Positions 14,402 through 28,240 of a stretch of 64,000 nt of DNA are shown here, piece by piece. Numbering within the stretch: the first letter of the stretch is position 1; every line of letters begins with the position of its first letter. Made by a program: the position numbers and the translations under genes. The notes beneath the pieces were generated by a model, which saw only the letters and a program-made list of their open reading frames with translations, had not been told where the DNA came from and did not search any database. The stretch comes from Diplolepis rosae (taxonomy: Eukaryota > Arthropoda > Insecta > Hymenoptera > Diplolepididae): the NCBI GenBank assembly GCA_030998225.1, contig JAPYXD010000701.1, positions 7,982,501-8,046,500 on the forward strand. Reading direction: 5' to 3'.

Positions 14402-17397
14402 ATTCTCTGAACTATCAATTTTAGTCTTCTTTTCATTTTTTACGTGCACGTAAAACAAAGATCATTCGGTCCTGTGCATTAACCCACAGGGTTTTACCAC
14501 AATGGTATAAAAACGAATGACCGAAGGATTGTTGTAAATGTTATTTGTATTTTACTGTTTATTTTTGATAATCATGAATTGAATCTCAGTTTAAAGATCT
14601 TTGACTTGCGGTTCAGAAATCTTTAAACAGGTTGTTCTGCCAAATTGCTTCAGAAGCTTTTAATCTCTAATAGTTCATGAAATATGTTTGAAGGAGATTA
14701 TCATTTTTTAAGTTTTGGTTTACAGTGATTATTATTAAATGAATTTCTTACCTGTAGATAATTTACAGTTTCTATGAAATAAAAGATCAAATGATAAAGA
14801 TAGAATCTTTAATGATTGAAATTATAAAAAAAAACTTAAATAGCGACGAATTGTACATAAATAAATGCTTGAGCTTATTGAATTTATCGAACGATACTCA
14901 ATATAAAATTTACTATTATATCAGACAAAGTTAACCCTTTGCGGTCGAGCGCTTTTTTAAGTTCGCTTCTCGCTGGGTCGAACAAATTTTGTTGAAGAAA
15001 GCAATATCATGCACTAAACCATTAAATATATAAAGTTAATTAAAAAATATTTTGTTTAATGGAATTTTAGACTTTATTAAAGAACAATAATACTTATTAT
15101 TTTAGAATAGAATATTTTATTCTAATGAATAGAAATGTGATGTCGCTTGTGCGGCGGCATTTGTACGCAAAGGGTTAATATGTATCTTGTCTGCTAAGTG
15201 TTCAACAATAAATCTTTTCATCTTTGTATTTTTGTGGAGAAATGTCGAATAATTTAAGGTTTTTAGAAATAGAAAAATGAATGTAGTACGAGAAAAAGAA
15301 AATGTTTGTATAGAAAGATGATAAAAACGTTAACAAAATACATTCAATACTTGTTCTAAATAAGCTCTAATAAGTAAACAATAAGCAGAAGAATATTAAA
15401 ATGATTATAGATAAAACACTTTATCGGCATTTTCAACCTTTCCTCGCTCGAGCAGCATTATGTTAAACTCATATTCAGTAAATCTCATACTCATCATCAT
15501 AAGGCTGTGCGAATCAAACATTTTCTACACATTATAACGTTACGTTCTCTTTTCGTTTATTGAGTTAAAAGAAAAAAAAATGTATGTACTTACTAATGTA
15601 CAAATATTGTAAATGTAGCATGGTTAGACATTTGTTTGAAACGTGCATAACCAAAAGCTATCCTTTCCTATTTTTGAAATCTTATTTAATTTACTCCGAC
15701 TGAAAATATTGTTAGAGCTGGATTTGTGTTTAAGAAATACAATAAATATCTATAGACAAATTTAAATTCTAATTTTTATTAGAGTTAGATAATCTTTAAC
15801 TCGAATGCAACAAACAGTTTCTTTTTTTTTAAATTCAGGGTATTTATTATAAAAAGGAAGTCTTTTATTATCTTTTAAGAATCTATATGATTGTAGACTT
15901 TATTTTATACGTAACATGGACTTGACGACTCACTTCTACGATGTTGCTGACTTTGCTGTCTCTACTTGAATAAATAGTGGATACAGTATAAATAATTACT
16001 GTATTGTACACTTTTACATGTCTTATAAATACACCTTACATTCCTTCGAAAGTATATTTTTTTTACTCTGATTCTCAGGCTTACATTATTCAGTTTGAAA
16101 TTCGTATTGTCTATATTTACAGCTATTCGTTAAGTTTTCTTAAGGCAATTTGAGTTTTCAAGCAGGTACATTAAATGGATGTCAGTTATTACCTGAAGTG
16201 CCAAAAAAATTGTTGGAAAGTTGTATTTACATGCGCGTTCATTTGCGATTATATTACCATGGAGTTCTAAAAAATTATGGAATAGCATTTATGTTTTCGA
16301 CTCATAGAATCAGTTTTGAAAATGTACTGGACGAATACAGTCTTACTCGAGGATACAAACATTAAATTGCACAGTACGATTATTTTTCTAATATATATAC
16401 TTGCATATACACTTGAAAATCTCAATAAATCTATAGTTTCGAGTTGATTAAATATTTGTAACAAGATCATGATTTATCTTTACTATTTATACTTTCACAA
16501 AAAATTATTTCTAATTTTTTCTAGCACTGAGTATAAATAGCAGAAATGTTTTAGAAATATTACAATACATAGTTTTGGAAAGTATAAAATCCTCTTAATA
16601 TTGAACAAATTATATTCAGACTCAACCCTAACAAATTTAATTTTCAAGTGCTTTCTTTTCTCTTTAGAATATTTAACAGTCCTCTCCTTCTTCCTGTGAT
16701 TTATTATAAAATTCGAATTTTTTTCACAATTGTACTCATTTTGGAACGGAATATTAGAATCCCAATCAGAAAAGTTTCACACATTTTCTCTTGTTTTTCG
16801 TATTATATCAGGCTTCATTTCTTAAATTACAGGCTTTTAATAAAAAAAGTTACGCTACACGACTTATCCACATTGTGGATACATGAACATACTACAAAAA
16901 GTAATATCTGTCTAGCGTAATTGGTGAAGCAACTGTACAAAATTATAACAAATTGTACAAAGGACGTATTATTTACAAATTCAAGTAGAAAATCAACGCG
17001 ATCAGGGTTAAATTTCTTATATTTTTAAAAAAGGAATGAGAAATAAGTATTGCTACTTTGTCATGATTTGATGCCAACAGTTATAAAAAAGAGTGTATGA
17101 TCTCTAAGTTATTTGAACTTGACTCTCCTGCTTTTTCGCTGATTTTCCTAATTAAATTCTTCTCTATTCTATATTCACAACATTTGACAATCTCTCAGCT
17201 ATCTTACTTAATACAAGCTTATCTTTTACGACTCAAAAAGGATTCCTGAGCTTCAAATTGATTTCTGATACAGATGCGAAACCATATCAGAGCGGTTTGT
17301 GTAAGACAAGCTTCTTCAAAATACTGCTGGGTACAATTTGTCACTGCGACACTAAAAAAAAATATAAGAAGAGTCTCTTGTTCTTCTAAATTCTAAA
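14402..17397. other. Shared 3' flank of ARMC1 and wallenda
   Basis: AT-rich sequence between two convergent genes, with one MITE at 14935-15174. Open frames at 16150-16365 and 16648-16920 are short, resemble nothing known to me and have no splice context. Most of the region is probably untranslated tail or spacer. Confidence 0.5.
14935..15174. mobile_element. TTAA-flanked MITE, piggyBac type
   Basis: CCCTTTGCG at the left end is matched by CGCAAAGGG at the right, and TTAA flanks both ends (14931-14934 and 15175-15178). The 240-bp insert has no coding potential. The TTAA target and CCCTTTG-type ends are characteristic of piggyBac-related non-autonomous elements. Confidence 0.8.
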
Positions 17398-20300
17398 TTA
17401 GACTCTACTTTCTATCTTCAAGTTCGTATTTGCTCGTGGTGAAGCAATCGTAATCTCGCTGACTTCATCCGTTTCGGACTGACTCGACGAATCCGTTCCG
17501 TTGTCGATTTTTTTTCTCTTGTGAGAATGGTGAATATTGCGGAAAGCCCTTTGAACGTCCGGATTGCTTTCGAGCGTGGATGACTGACTGGATGGAGGAT
17601 GAGAGTATTCTGAAGTATTTTCTTCGTCTGATACTAAAATTCCTTCTACGATTGTCGACGTATGTTTAAATCTTCTTAATCTACATCCTGGGCCAATTGG
17701 TCTCCTCGCAATGCTATAAAGATAACAAATTACATTAATAAATTAATTTTCAAAATATGTCTCATAATATTCAAAAACGAAAATAATAAATCTTACCTTC
17801 TTCTTCTTAGAGAATAATTATAGGTATAACTTGGATCCTCTCCCTCTTCATCCGACCAGCTCTCTTCTTCTTTCAGATCTCCATCTTGGTTCCCCAAAGC
17901 GTCAACTGTATCTGTACTCGACTTAAGCAGATTATCAGACTTCTTATAAACCGATTCATTTATTATAATCCCACAAAAATGTCCCGGTAGTCTTATCATA
18001 TCTTCCTTCAGTCTGCTAAAAATATATTTTCATTAGAAGACATCAAAAATATAATGTGAAAATTAATTAAAAATAAAAAATTTTAATCTTGATTGCCTTT
18101 AGTTTAGAATTTTCTTTGAAATTATTTTTCAAGTTACCCAAGTTGCAGAGAATAAAGTTAAAAATTATCTACGAATGTTTTATTTTTGAATTTAATTACT
18201 TTGTTTTTCTTAATCTTCGTGTAATTTTAATTTCAAAATAATGTTAGTCCATAGATTATATTTAGTAAGTTTTTTTCAAAACCTAACAATAATAGAAAAA
18301 AGAGGATCAAGAGGAAAATTATACAAACTGTAATTTCTGAAACCTTAAGTTCCTTAAATTTTCCTAGCGGATAGAATTTTTTGAATTACAGGTACACTGT
18401 TTCAAGACTAATTTTGAAATAAAAAATAATTTTCCCTTACCCGTGAGCAATGATAATATCGTTGCAGTTTCCATTATCCACCGGAGAAATATGCCGATTA
18501 GCATTTAAAATCTCACTAACTTTTCGTCCAAGAGTTTCTAGATTATCATCGTCACTGCAATCCCTGAGTCTTTCGTTTCCATTTAACATATTCTCTCTCG
18601 AAGGCTCAGGACTCGAACAGAGGCTAGATTGCATTCTATAATCCCTCTCAGACATGGTAGGATTACCATTTTGGCATTCCGAGACTGGTTCCGATAATAC
18701 GTGTTTTGAAGGTGTGCTCAAACTATGTTTTTCCATCGGTAAATGTTGCTCCGAAACTCCTGATTTAAACTGTCCTTCGTTAATATCTAAAATATCCGTC
18801 TGAGTTTGATTATCAACAGTTCGAGTTTGGGCTTCTGCACTCTTTCTCTCACGATGAGGACTAGACCTAGGACTCGAACTGATCCCGCAACCAGAGCCAA
18901 CTCTACGATGTCGATATTTTTTCTGCTTGAAACTACTACTAGGGACCAAAACAGTCTCTGGTTGATTAGAACTATTCAGCTGGGTGCAAAGAGTGGCCTT
19001 GATTGGACTCGGGGGCGAATCAGTTGTAGGTGAAGGTGGAGTCGTCGGAGTCGAGGAAGTCGAGACATGTAGATTAGGATTTCTCTTTCGATGGAGTCGT
19101 TCTTGTGCTTTTAGAAGAGGATGAACAAGACGCTTTTTGCACTGTTTGTATCCAAGCTGTCGTTCTTTCTTTATCAAGTCTTTTTCACGTTGCTCTAATT
19201 GTAACAATACTGCACTCAACTCCAAATACAAATTATTAGTGCGTTCCAATTTCCTTTCGTAATGCACTCTAATATCCTGAGCGTGTTTCAGCTCGTCTTC
19301 CCTTTTTCTAATAAGATCCGCCTCGAACCTGGGAATACTGGAAGTGCAGGTCTGCATTTGTTTCATATGATCTCTAATTTCTTCCTTCCAAGATTGCTGA
19401 GACTTGAAGTATTCTTCAGGTTCTTGGGAGAGAACTTCACAGGCAGCAATACCCAGGTGCATTTCGATGTGCTTAAAAGACGGCCTATTACGAGGTTTCG
19501 AAGACCAGCACTGCTTAACTAGTAATTTGTATCCTTCAGGACAGCTCTCGGGAATCGGTAAATGTAAAGAATTATTGCCTACGCCCCAAATTATGGCCTC
19601 GGAGCCCACGTCCTTGTAGGGTTTCTCCCCAATGAGTAACTCCCATAATACTACTCCATAGGACCAAATATCGACCTTCTCCGAGCAAGGTTCGTTCCTA
19701 ATAATCTCAGGCGCCATCCAAGCATCAGTGCCTGCGAAACTCATCCGCGTACTAATTTCATTCCACTCTCGACTCGTTCCGAAATCGCTAATTTTTATTA
19801 CTTCCCCACGTCCGATCAAGACGTTTGGACTTTTGAGGTCTCTATGAATTATTTTATGAGCATGCAGGTAAGCCATTCCGGTCGCTATTTGTTTTGACCA
19901 GGAAACCAGTCTAGATGGAGGAACAGGTTCTCCTGCTCGTAGCAAATCATAAAGCGGTCCATAAGGACAAAACTCCATTATTATGCAATAGCATGGCGCT
20001 TGTGTGCATACACCTCTGAAAAATAGAAAGTTTTATGAATAATCGTTTCATATTTCAATACTTTTCATTAGTGCAAATAAAAATTGATAAATATTTATTT
20101 CAAAGTTTTGCGAATTCAAAAAGTTTAAAGGTAAAACGTAAAATTATTTACACTCGAAAGTAAATACTCAATTGCAATAATGAATAGATATACCATATTT
20201 CAGTTGTGTTATGAATACAATCTTAAAAAATTAAAAGTACAAAAGTGATAAAATTCTAAGAACACTCACTTGAATTGCACAATATTTGGATGATTGAGCT

Positions 20301-23300
20301 TGCGCAAATGTTTTATATCAGTCTCACGTGGTTCTTTCACTTTCTTAACAGCTACAATTTCCTTATCCAATTTCCCACTAAATACGATTCCTTGAGCTCC
20401 GGATCCCAACCACTGAAGATCGCTAATGGTTTCGAAAGGGATCTCCCAATCATCAGCTAAAGTGAAAATCAATTTTTTAATTAGCATTAACCATCATTTT
20501 GAATTTGTCATGCTTTAGGAAGGAAATTTGAGCATTGAAATTTGTAGATTAAAAATTGTAGACTCACTTTGTCCTTTTATTTTTTCATTGGGGACAGCTT
20601 TTGAAATCATAGTCCAGACAGGACGCATACAACCAAAGAAGTTTTCCACCCAGGATTTTTGAGAGAGAGCATCCAAGGTTCCTGAACCCGCGTTGCATTT
20701 TGAGGCAGCTTCACTCGAATTGCTGATGCTCTCCGAGTGGGTGTGACTGCTGTCAGGTAGTTGAGATCCGTGAGGGGCGCTGATTATCGGCCCCCCTGCA
20801 ATTCCTCCCAATTGTTCTAACTCCTCTTGAATGCAGAGCATACTGTACAAAAAAACATAAAAAAGTGGGAATTAATAAAAGGAATAAATAAAATATTGTG
20901 AATAAACAATTTTAATATATAAATTTGTCTGAATTTTATATTATGAAAAATAACTTTTCATTCTATCGTTATCTTTTTACGCATGAAATTTGTCAAAGAA
21001 ATTTGGATCTGATAAACATAAAAAATTGAAGGTCATACAGATATAGATACAGAATAAATAGATGTGACGTAGGCAGTTACACCTGTACAACGACTGGTTT
21101 TCGTTCTTTCCCACTTAACAAAACTTGAAAGGCTATAAAATAGCTATATATATGAATTATGTTAATTGCATCATGTTTTCTTATAAGTCAATATGAAGCC
21201 AACACGTGGGACCCAAATAGTATACGCAAAAGGTAATTTCTTTTGGATCAAGAAAAATCAATATTGAAGAAATTAAAAATCGAAATGTGAAGAAATTCGA
21301 CATTTATATAAAATGTCTTTAGAGTATAAATCTGTAAATAAGGAAAATTTGGAATAGTTCGAGCTAACAAAAAATGGACTGCTTAAATGTCACGCAGACT
21401 CTATCTTTCAAATATTGAGCAGAAAAAATTATAAATATGCGAAAAACAACACGTAGCAGGTCAAACGAACTGCGATGAAAAGCAAAGCGTGAAAAACTGC
21501 ATAATTGGAGATATCAACAATTTTCTTGGAACGTGTCAAAGTCCAACGAGTGTTATGAAAGTATTCAGATGATAATAAAAGCATGGATGCTAAAAAAATG
21601 TTGCTCTCTATCTAGCATGATTTATAATGAATTAGAAAAAACGCACCGTTAAGTTTTTATATCATTGTTTTTAATTAATATTAATATACAATGCTTTTAT
21701 AAAATCTTCCAATTTGCTTAGATCAGATAATATTTCATTGCTGAGTTGCCGAGTTTCTAAATCAATAAAAATGGAAGTTTTCTTAAAACTATAATTTTAA
21801 ACAATACAAAATTGCTACACCAGTCTTTTCAATTTAAAAGCATCTTATTTTTAGAAATGATATTATCCTTTAAAAATTATCTCTTAAAAGAATAAATATA
21901 CCTTTACATAAAAAAGAGAAAATACCAAAAATGAACATGTACCTTCCCATGTTTATCAAAATTCTGAACCTTCGATTTGAAATTTCCGTCTCCTTGCATC
22001 CTTATTAGTGTACTCTCAACGAAAAAACTGAATTTAAAAAGAAATGTATCAAAACCTCAAAATGCTTCCACACCCTACGGCTTTTAATTTTAGTCTCCCT
22101 GATCGTAAACAAAGCAGAAAAGCATCGAAAGTAAAGAGTTGCTATCTTATCTAAACTATCTTGCTCGTGTCTGCTCCGTTGAAGATTTAACAGGATTTTC
22201 CGCTCGACAATTCCGCAGTTTTTAGAATCTCAGAAGAAAAAAAATTGCCATAAAAGAGATCACTTTATCAGACACAACGCGAAGGAGTTATTTCGTCTAT
22301 TGTTAAACCTAGACTTAATGGTTTCGCAAACCGCAGCTGACTGTGTTTATCATTTCTTAGGTATGAAAAGGCGTAAGTGCTGGCCTTTGGCGTTATCAGG
22401 AGGCGCATTCCACGACTCGATGTTCGTGCTCACCTCGTAGCAACGTTGCTTGACAGATTAGTTTTCTTGTCATTTTGGGATTCAGTCTTCTTGATACAAA
22501 ATCTCGCAAAAACCATTTTATCTCGATAAACATATGGTTGGAGAAAGGCGTACAATGTAAATCCGTAACATACACTGGAGAAGGCCCGTGTTTTGAAGAC
22601 AAAAGTGTTTATTGAAGGGATGTAGAGCAACGTGTGAACACCATGTACGACCGTACCAGCGCACTGATTGCACGTACTGGTACGTATGACCGATTATCTT
22701 GGCTGCCTGTTCTCCTGAGTACGAACACATCCTAACACTCAGATGGCACATGTGTAGTTGAAGTTAGCGCTGTCGACGCGATATTATACAGTAAGGCCTT
22801 TTTCGTATCGGTAATAGGGAAAGCATAAGTGTGACTGAGAAAAACACAGAGAGGCAGGAGAGGCATGAGAGTGTCTTTGTCAAACGCATACATGTACACA
22901 CATGTGAAAATACATGTGACAGACAACAGAAGATCGCTCGATAGAGACACTCTTATACCTTCCCGTGTTTCTCTCAGCCGTACTCTCAGACCTTACTGTA
23001 TAGTATACCATAACAGTATCGTGATAGGTGTACATTGGCTATTTGATAACTACTAATCAACTCTTTTCATGATTGATATTTAATTCCTTGATTCAAATAA
23101 AACAAATAATTGGATCAAGAAGAATTAAACTCAATTTGTATGCAAAATTTGTATTTCCCTAAATATATTATACTGCTAATGGAGTGTCTTTGTGAGAATA
23201 AATTGTTTGCAAAGCCTTTTTGATTTGTTTTTCTTATGATTCTTGAAAAATACTAATTTTACGATTTGATCATTTCGGACCAGATGATTTTAACGAATGC

Positions 23301-24839
23301 TCTCTTGAAAATAATATTTAAAGAGCGAACAATTCTCGAAAAAATGGTCCTTTATTATGGAGCAATCTACCTATTAATAGCAACAAATTGACAAAAATGA
23401 CTTCGATTATTATTCACATTTATTGTGAATTTGAAATTCGTTTAAATCTTGTTGAAATAAATTGTAGGTTCTAGGCCCCAACATTTTTTGGAGTAAATCA
23501 TTCTCTCTAATCAATCTCTTTCTCCTCAATTTAGTAATAAGTAATAAAGTATCTTCACAGCAGTTTCATTTTGGGAATAAATGTCTGATATTTTCAAGAA
23601 CATTCCAAAATGAATTCATAAAAAGATAGATTTTCAGAGCATGTTTTTTTTTAAACTGAAAGCCTCTAAGTTAATCCCATGTTAAAATTGAAAACAATGA
23701 AAGCTTCCGAAATTAAAATCATTCAAATATCTCTTCAAAGCTATAATATTAGTGCTGAAAAGTTTGACATTTTACATATTATGAGCAATATTCTAAAAAA
23801 TGAGGAACTTGGAATATCTTGTAAAAGAAATTAGCAATTTCCTAATATCAGTACTCAAAAAGTATATATTAGAGGCGTATCAAAACACACTTCTAGAACT
23901 GCATAAAAAATAGATTTTTCATTGATCTTTTCATTTGACTAGATGGCCATAGGGGTTTTCAAGTACGTTAAGCTATCTGTTTGCAACATAATAAAAAAGA
24001 TCTCTAAAAACCTACATTTCCTTTTAAAGCAAGGAATGTTATGCCTGAAGTTAGACATTGTCCTTCGTACTATACTAAAATAGCTATAACTAAACTCCAC
24101 AAGTTCGAACACCAGCAACGTCTATTTCTATATTACACTCAGTTTCTTCTTCAGGAAAGTGTAAAGGACCGATATTTCTACTTGTTGAATTTCTAAAAAG
24201 GGTTTCGGGAGTTAGTGATCATGATGATTGGCTGAAAAACACTAACACTTATTGTGTTATCATGATAAGGAATCATTTCCGTCCTCACTTTCGATAAAAT
24301 ACTTTACAATCGAAGATAGGTTTTAAATAATGAAGTATCGATTTGTTCTGAAAGAAGTAAATAGTTTAATATTGAGTTTTAATATTTTAATATTCAGTTG
24401 TCAAAAAAATTGAAGTTCTTTGCAAAATTAAAATTGATTGAACTCATATATAATTTTATGCTATGAAGATTGAAGAATCTTCATATCACACAATCGAAAA
24501 ATCCTTGAGCTTAATGGAATTTTAATTTGAAGAGACTTAAATCTCAGAGCCTTTAAATTAAAAATCGTTCAAATAAAAAATTCCTTGTGTTCGGAATTAT
24601 TAAAATAAAAGAATGTGTAATTAACTTAATATATTAGCTTATAGGTAATAACTTTCCGAAGACGGTGCAAAGGTGAAAGTTCAAGAGCAGCGTTCTCACC
24701 TATTGGTGAATATGTGTGTTTCAGGCTGAGAAGTTGTCAAGACCACCTGATTGACATCTGATGAGGTACCGGTCTCCTGAGATTCGAATTTATAAGTCTC
24801 TGGCTGGGAGGGCATTTCCGTTTCAGCAGGAGTATGCAT
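17398..24839 (-). CDS. wnd: Wallenda / DLK mixed-lineage kinase (MAP3K12/13)
   Basis: Six coding exons: 24839-24700, 20842-20568, 20456-20270, 20015-18441, 18012-17797 and 17713-17398. They sum to 2709 nt, 902 residues, with every junction in frame. An in-frame TGA upstream supports the ATG at 24839. The kinase domain covers about residues 149-390: glycine loop [18 protein letters not shown] lysine near 176, HRDLKSPN at 258-265, DFG at 278-280. A charged coiled-coil or leucine-zipper segment follows at about 428-493, then a Ser/Pro-rich tail. [16 protein letters not shown] and [12 protein letters not shown] are typical of DLK/LZK. The family activates JNK and p38 signalling in axon injury and synapse growth; this is known, not seen. 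Introns 20843-24699 and 24869-28987 are about 4 kb each and contain no coding exon I recognise. Confidence 0.95.
20843..24699 (-). other. First coding intron of wallenda
   Basis: Nothing coding is seen apart from one MITE (22789-22998). Around 22300-23000 base composition is less AT-rich than elsewhere in the intron, with several ACATGT-type palindromes inside the MITE. Confidence 0.5.
22789..22998. mobile_element. 210-bp MITE with Tc1/mariner-style CAGT ends
   Basis: CAGTAAGGC at the left is mirrored by GACCTTACTG at the right, and TA flanks both sides (22787-22788, 22999-23000). No coding potential. CAGT ends and a TA duplication fit a non-autonomous Tc1-type element. Confidence 0.7.
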
Positions 24840-24868
24840 TCTTGCGTTCTGTTGTAAACTTCAGCGAT
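24840..24868 (-). other. Wallenda 5'-untranslated part of the first coding exon
   Basis: A 3' splice site (TTCCAG on the minus strand) lies just upstream of 24868, and the 29 nt before the ATG contain an in-frame TGA. At least one further non-coding exon must therefore exist upstream. Confidence 0.65.
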
Positions 24869-27800
24869 CTGGAACGAAATATTAAAAGAATATTAGCCTT
24901 CGTGTTATAATAAATTTATTTCCTTCCACAACACTATATTGGGTGTTAATCGAAAACAAATTACAAAACCGCAGAATAGATTATTCTTTACCAAATGTTG
25001 ATGCTAATTTCAGGAAAAAACAATTTAGGAAAATGATTTTGTAAAAGGATAACACTCAACTAACAATTTTTAAAATCAAACTAAACATTTTTTAGAGTTT
25101 CAAACTATTAAAAATACTATGTCTAGTGTAATTTCTAAGATTATTTCGAGAAAAAAAAATGTTAAACAAAAATGTTTTCATTTTAATGAAAGTAAGTTTT
25201 CTTGTGAAATGTTTGATCATTTGAGAGCGCAAGTTGGTGCAAAATTGCCTGTGGCTCTACTACCGACCCAGTTTGTAAAAATAAGAGTGGGGGAATCCCA
25301 AAGGTTATTAATTCCTCGAGATATTAAACTGTCCACAAAGATAAAAAGGAAGAAAATGTTGTTTTTTACGACCTCTCGGCCTCGGATAATCGCGAGAGTC
25401 GTGTATAATCAGAATTAGGATCCCTCAGTCATAGGATCAAATCGACAATTTCTTCTCCTAATTTACAACTTTAAAAAGCCTTCCGCGCATACAAAAAGCA
25501 GTGCCGACTCTTCTATTACGAAAATAGCCTCGAGTGGTTTTTTTATAATGTGAAAGTCACTACTTTGCGCAAAACATAAATGCCCAGTGGTGTAGCAATT
25601 ATCAAAGCTGCCAGGGATGAGAACATTTTTTTCTCTCAAGAAAATCACTAGTTGTAAATAAGATTTTATAGAGTAATGCATTTTCTTCGAAAACAGTGAT
25701 TATTATCATTATGTAAGTATTGTCTTCACAATTTATGATGTAATTTTGCTATTATTCATTACAAGTTTATCAGAATCTTATTACGTTAAGTTAAAAAAAA
25801 AGGCAGAAAAGGACAAAAGTGGAACATTCTCTGCTTGACAACCGAGACGATCTACAAGGAATGCATGTATTATATATAAGTTCGTCCGCTAAGAGGTGTG
25901 GAATGTGACCATCACATTCCAATCTGGTCCAATGGTTTTATTTTTCGCGAATTCCTCCCGAACCTATCTATAATTCCTGTCTAAGGTTAATTAGAGTACA
26001 TATAAAATTACAAAGCATTTGATCAAACTAGAAAAAATAAATACAGAACTGTACCCTTAATGAGATGTATTTTTCTGATCCTGAATAATAATCACATTTT
26101 TTTATATTTTTCAATATAGCAAATGAGAAATAAAGTTGATATTCCAAGTGGGGATAAAAGTTCCGATATCGGAGTGTCTCATTAAATTAATGTCAAGAAT
26201 CCAAATCCACCCCATTCACTATTGGCTGACAGAGTAATAAGAAGGGTTTGAACCCTGAGTCACTCTCACGCATGTTTTTTATTAATACAGACCATGTACA
26301 ATGAGATAACGAGTATCGAGCCATATGCGAAACTTAGGCAAATGCAAATTAAAAAACTTGCAAGTCCAATTAGAGAGCGTCAAAGGGGATAAACTGCTGT
26401 TTAGTTCTATCAAAACAGTTATTAAACCGAAGCCTAATGAAAATTAAAATCAGCCGACCAATTTTATGACATAATAATATATTTTAGACTCAGTAAGAAA
26501 GATTCGTTTTTCAAAAATATAAAGGAAGAAGCTCAAAGCAATATTTCGCATGGGGTAAGAAAAGAAGTGTAAAGATTCTTTGCCTACGAAGGGGACTGAA
26601 ATTTTGGAGGGTCAAAGTTACAACATAGTAGAATACTAGCAAGTTACCAAAAGATCGCTTCCCTATCTGCTATGCACCCTCAAAGGGGGTGCTCTGAATT
26701 GGAAGCCAGTATGGCGAAATTCTAGGAAGGGAAGCACGAATTTTTACGCTTGTTGTTCACCCCTTTTTCGTTCGCTCTATCTCACAACTTAAATATACAA
26801 CATTATACCAAGACTTAGAATTTTATTAAAAATTATCTCTGGATTGATAATTCAAATCTCAATTCATAGAAAATAACATCATATTAAGAAGATTAACGTT
26901 TTTATTTTAAATAAATATTTCAATTAAAAATTAAAGTATAAGAATTATTAAAAAATATTAATAAACATTTATTTATAATTAAACCTGAGCTATTAAAATA
27001 TACATTCTGAGATTTCTTCACGTTTCGAGCACCTCAATTAATTTCCCCAACGCTTGGTCCTTGCGAGCAGCAATAATTGCTATCGATTTTCAATAAGTCA
27101 AGAGAGGGCCAAACGAGAAAAGGCCGTATACTCTATATGCGGAACACCCTAGCCTAGCTTTAATTGTTGTTATTTATGTCTATGCATTTATTCTGGCTAT
27201 GGTCATATATTTTTATAGGCTATATATGTAGACTATACAAATCGCAGAGACCTGTATTGTAATAGCAACTATATATGTCGTTAATTTTGTAAAATAGTCA
27301 TTTAACTAGTTTCTAATATTTCATGAGCCATGTTTACATGTGGGCTGCTTCTCACGCAAGGGGTCTCTTATCGGTTAGACTAATTTACTAATATGATTCC
27401 CTAGGGAAAGAGAGTGAGAGGAAAGGATATAATACTGAACGAGAGAAGAAAGAGAAACGTAAATGCTATCTGATTTTCATTATTTAGAGGCGCGACCAGC
27501 CAACATGAATCTTAAGTTAGACATCGAAATCAATTTATGATTGGACTCCTCAAACATATATCATGCTGTTCTGGCTAACTTTATGCCACAACCTGGCATT
27601 GAAGTCACTCGTAGCTTTAAGTTAAAACTCAAATTCTTTAGTTAATCAAATTAAGAATGGATCAAACCATTATTTAGTTTTTATATTTTTATTTAATGGA
27701 ATTTAATCAGGGATGTTTACTTTCATGTTGGGAATCAGTATTTGCAATGCTACAGATATTGTTTCTGATTCTCGAGATATTCTGAACAAGAAACTTTTTG

Positions 27801-27950
27801 GTTCCCTGGTGAGTTTTGTATTTGTATTTTTTGTGCCTGATGAATTCTCCTTACCATCTTTATACCTAGAGTGCCTCGTATTACGAGTGTTCCAAGGTTC
27901 AATTCGAGGCTTAAATCTTTTACAAGTTTGGACCGAGTTTATATATCGTT

Positions 27951-28175
27951 TTTACCACAATGTTTATCCGTCACATGTGAAATTTTTTAAGTTTCTTCCC
28001 TTTGTATTTTTAAAGAAAAAAATTTTTTGTACAGTTTTTATTTTGTAAATTTAGTTATTTAGACCAATTCTATAGTTTCACACGTGCAATTATTTTATAT
28101 AATTTTTTACCACAATTTTTATCCGTCACACGAGCAATTTGTTTAAGTTTCTTCCTTTTGTATTTTTTATAGAAA
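27951..28175 (+). repeat. Two direct copies of an 80-bp sequence leading into the hammerhead-like motif
   Basis: TTTTACCACAATGTTTATCC at about 27951 recurs as TTTTTACCACAATTTTTATC near 28106, about 156 bp later. Each copy is followed by a match to AAGTTTCTTCC and a T-rich run. The second copy runs straight into CTGATGAG at 28186. A repeated unit next to such a motif is what Penelope-type terminal repeats look like; this is inference. Confidence 0.5.
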
Positions 28176-28180
28176 TAAAT

Positions 28181-28240
28181 TCTCACTGATGAGGACTCCA
28201 ATCTGAGTCGAAAAGTTTGAAAATATGAAACTTTGAGTTA
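28181..28240 (+). ncRNA. Hammerhead-ribozyme-like motif, possibly from a Penelope-like element
   Basis: CTGATGA at 28186, then a 5-bp stem GACTC/GAGTC with loop CAATCT, then GAAA, gives the conserved catalytic core arrangement. Stem III is AAGTTT/AAACTT with a 9-nt loop, followed by a UU cleavage context at 28233-28234. Stem I is weak, only CTC/GAG with one unpaired base, so activity is doubtful. Hammerhead motifs are known in Penelope-like retroelements. Confidence 0.45.

Noticed and set aside
16150..16365. 71-residue open frame in the ARMC1/wallenda flank
   Set aside because: No similarity or splice support.
23000..24650. Search for extra wallenda exons in the first coding intron
   Set aside because: No open frame with splice borders joined the known exons in phase, and the exons on either side already join in frame.
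25119..25418. 99-residue basic open frame in the wallenda 5' intron
   Set aside because: No recognisable domain, no splice context, opposite strand to the gene; length is within chance for the region.
27713..28048. 111-residue hydrophobic open frame
   Set aside because: Composition follows T-rich DNA and it overlaps the direct repeat; no family likeness.
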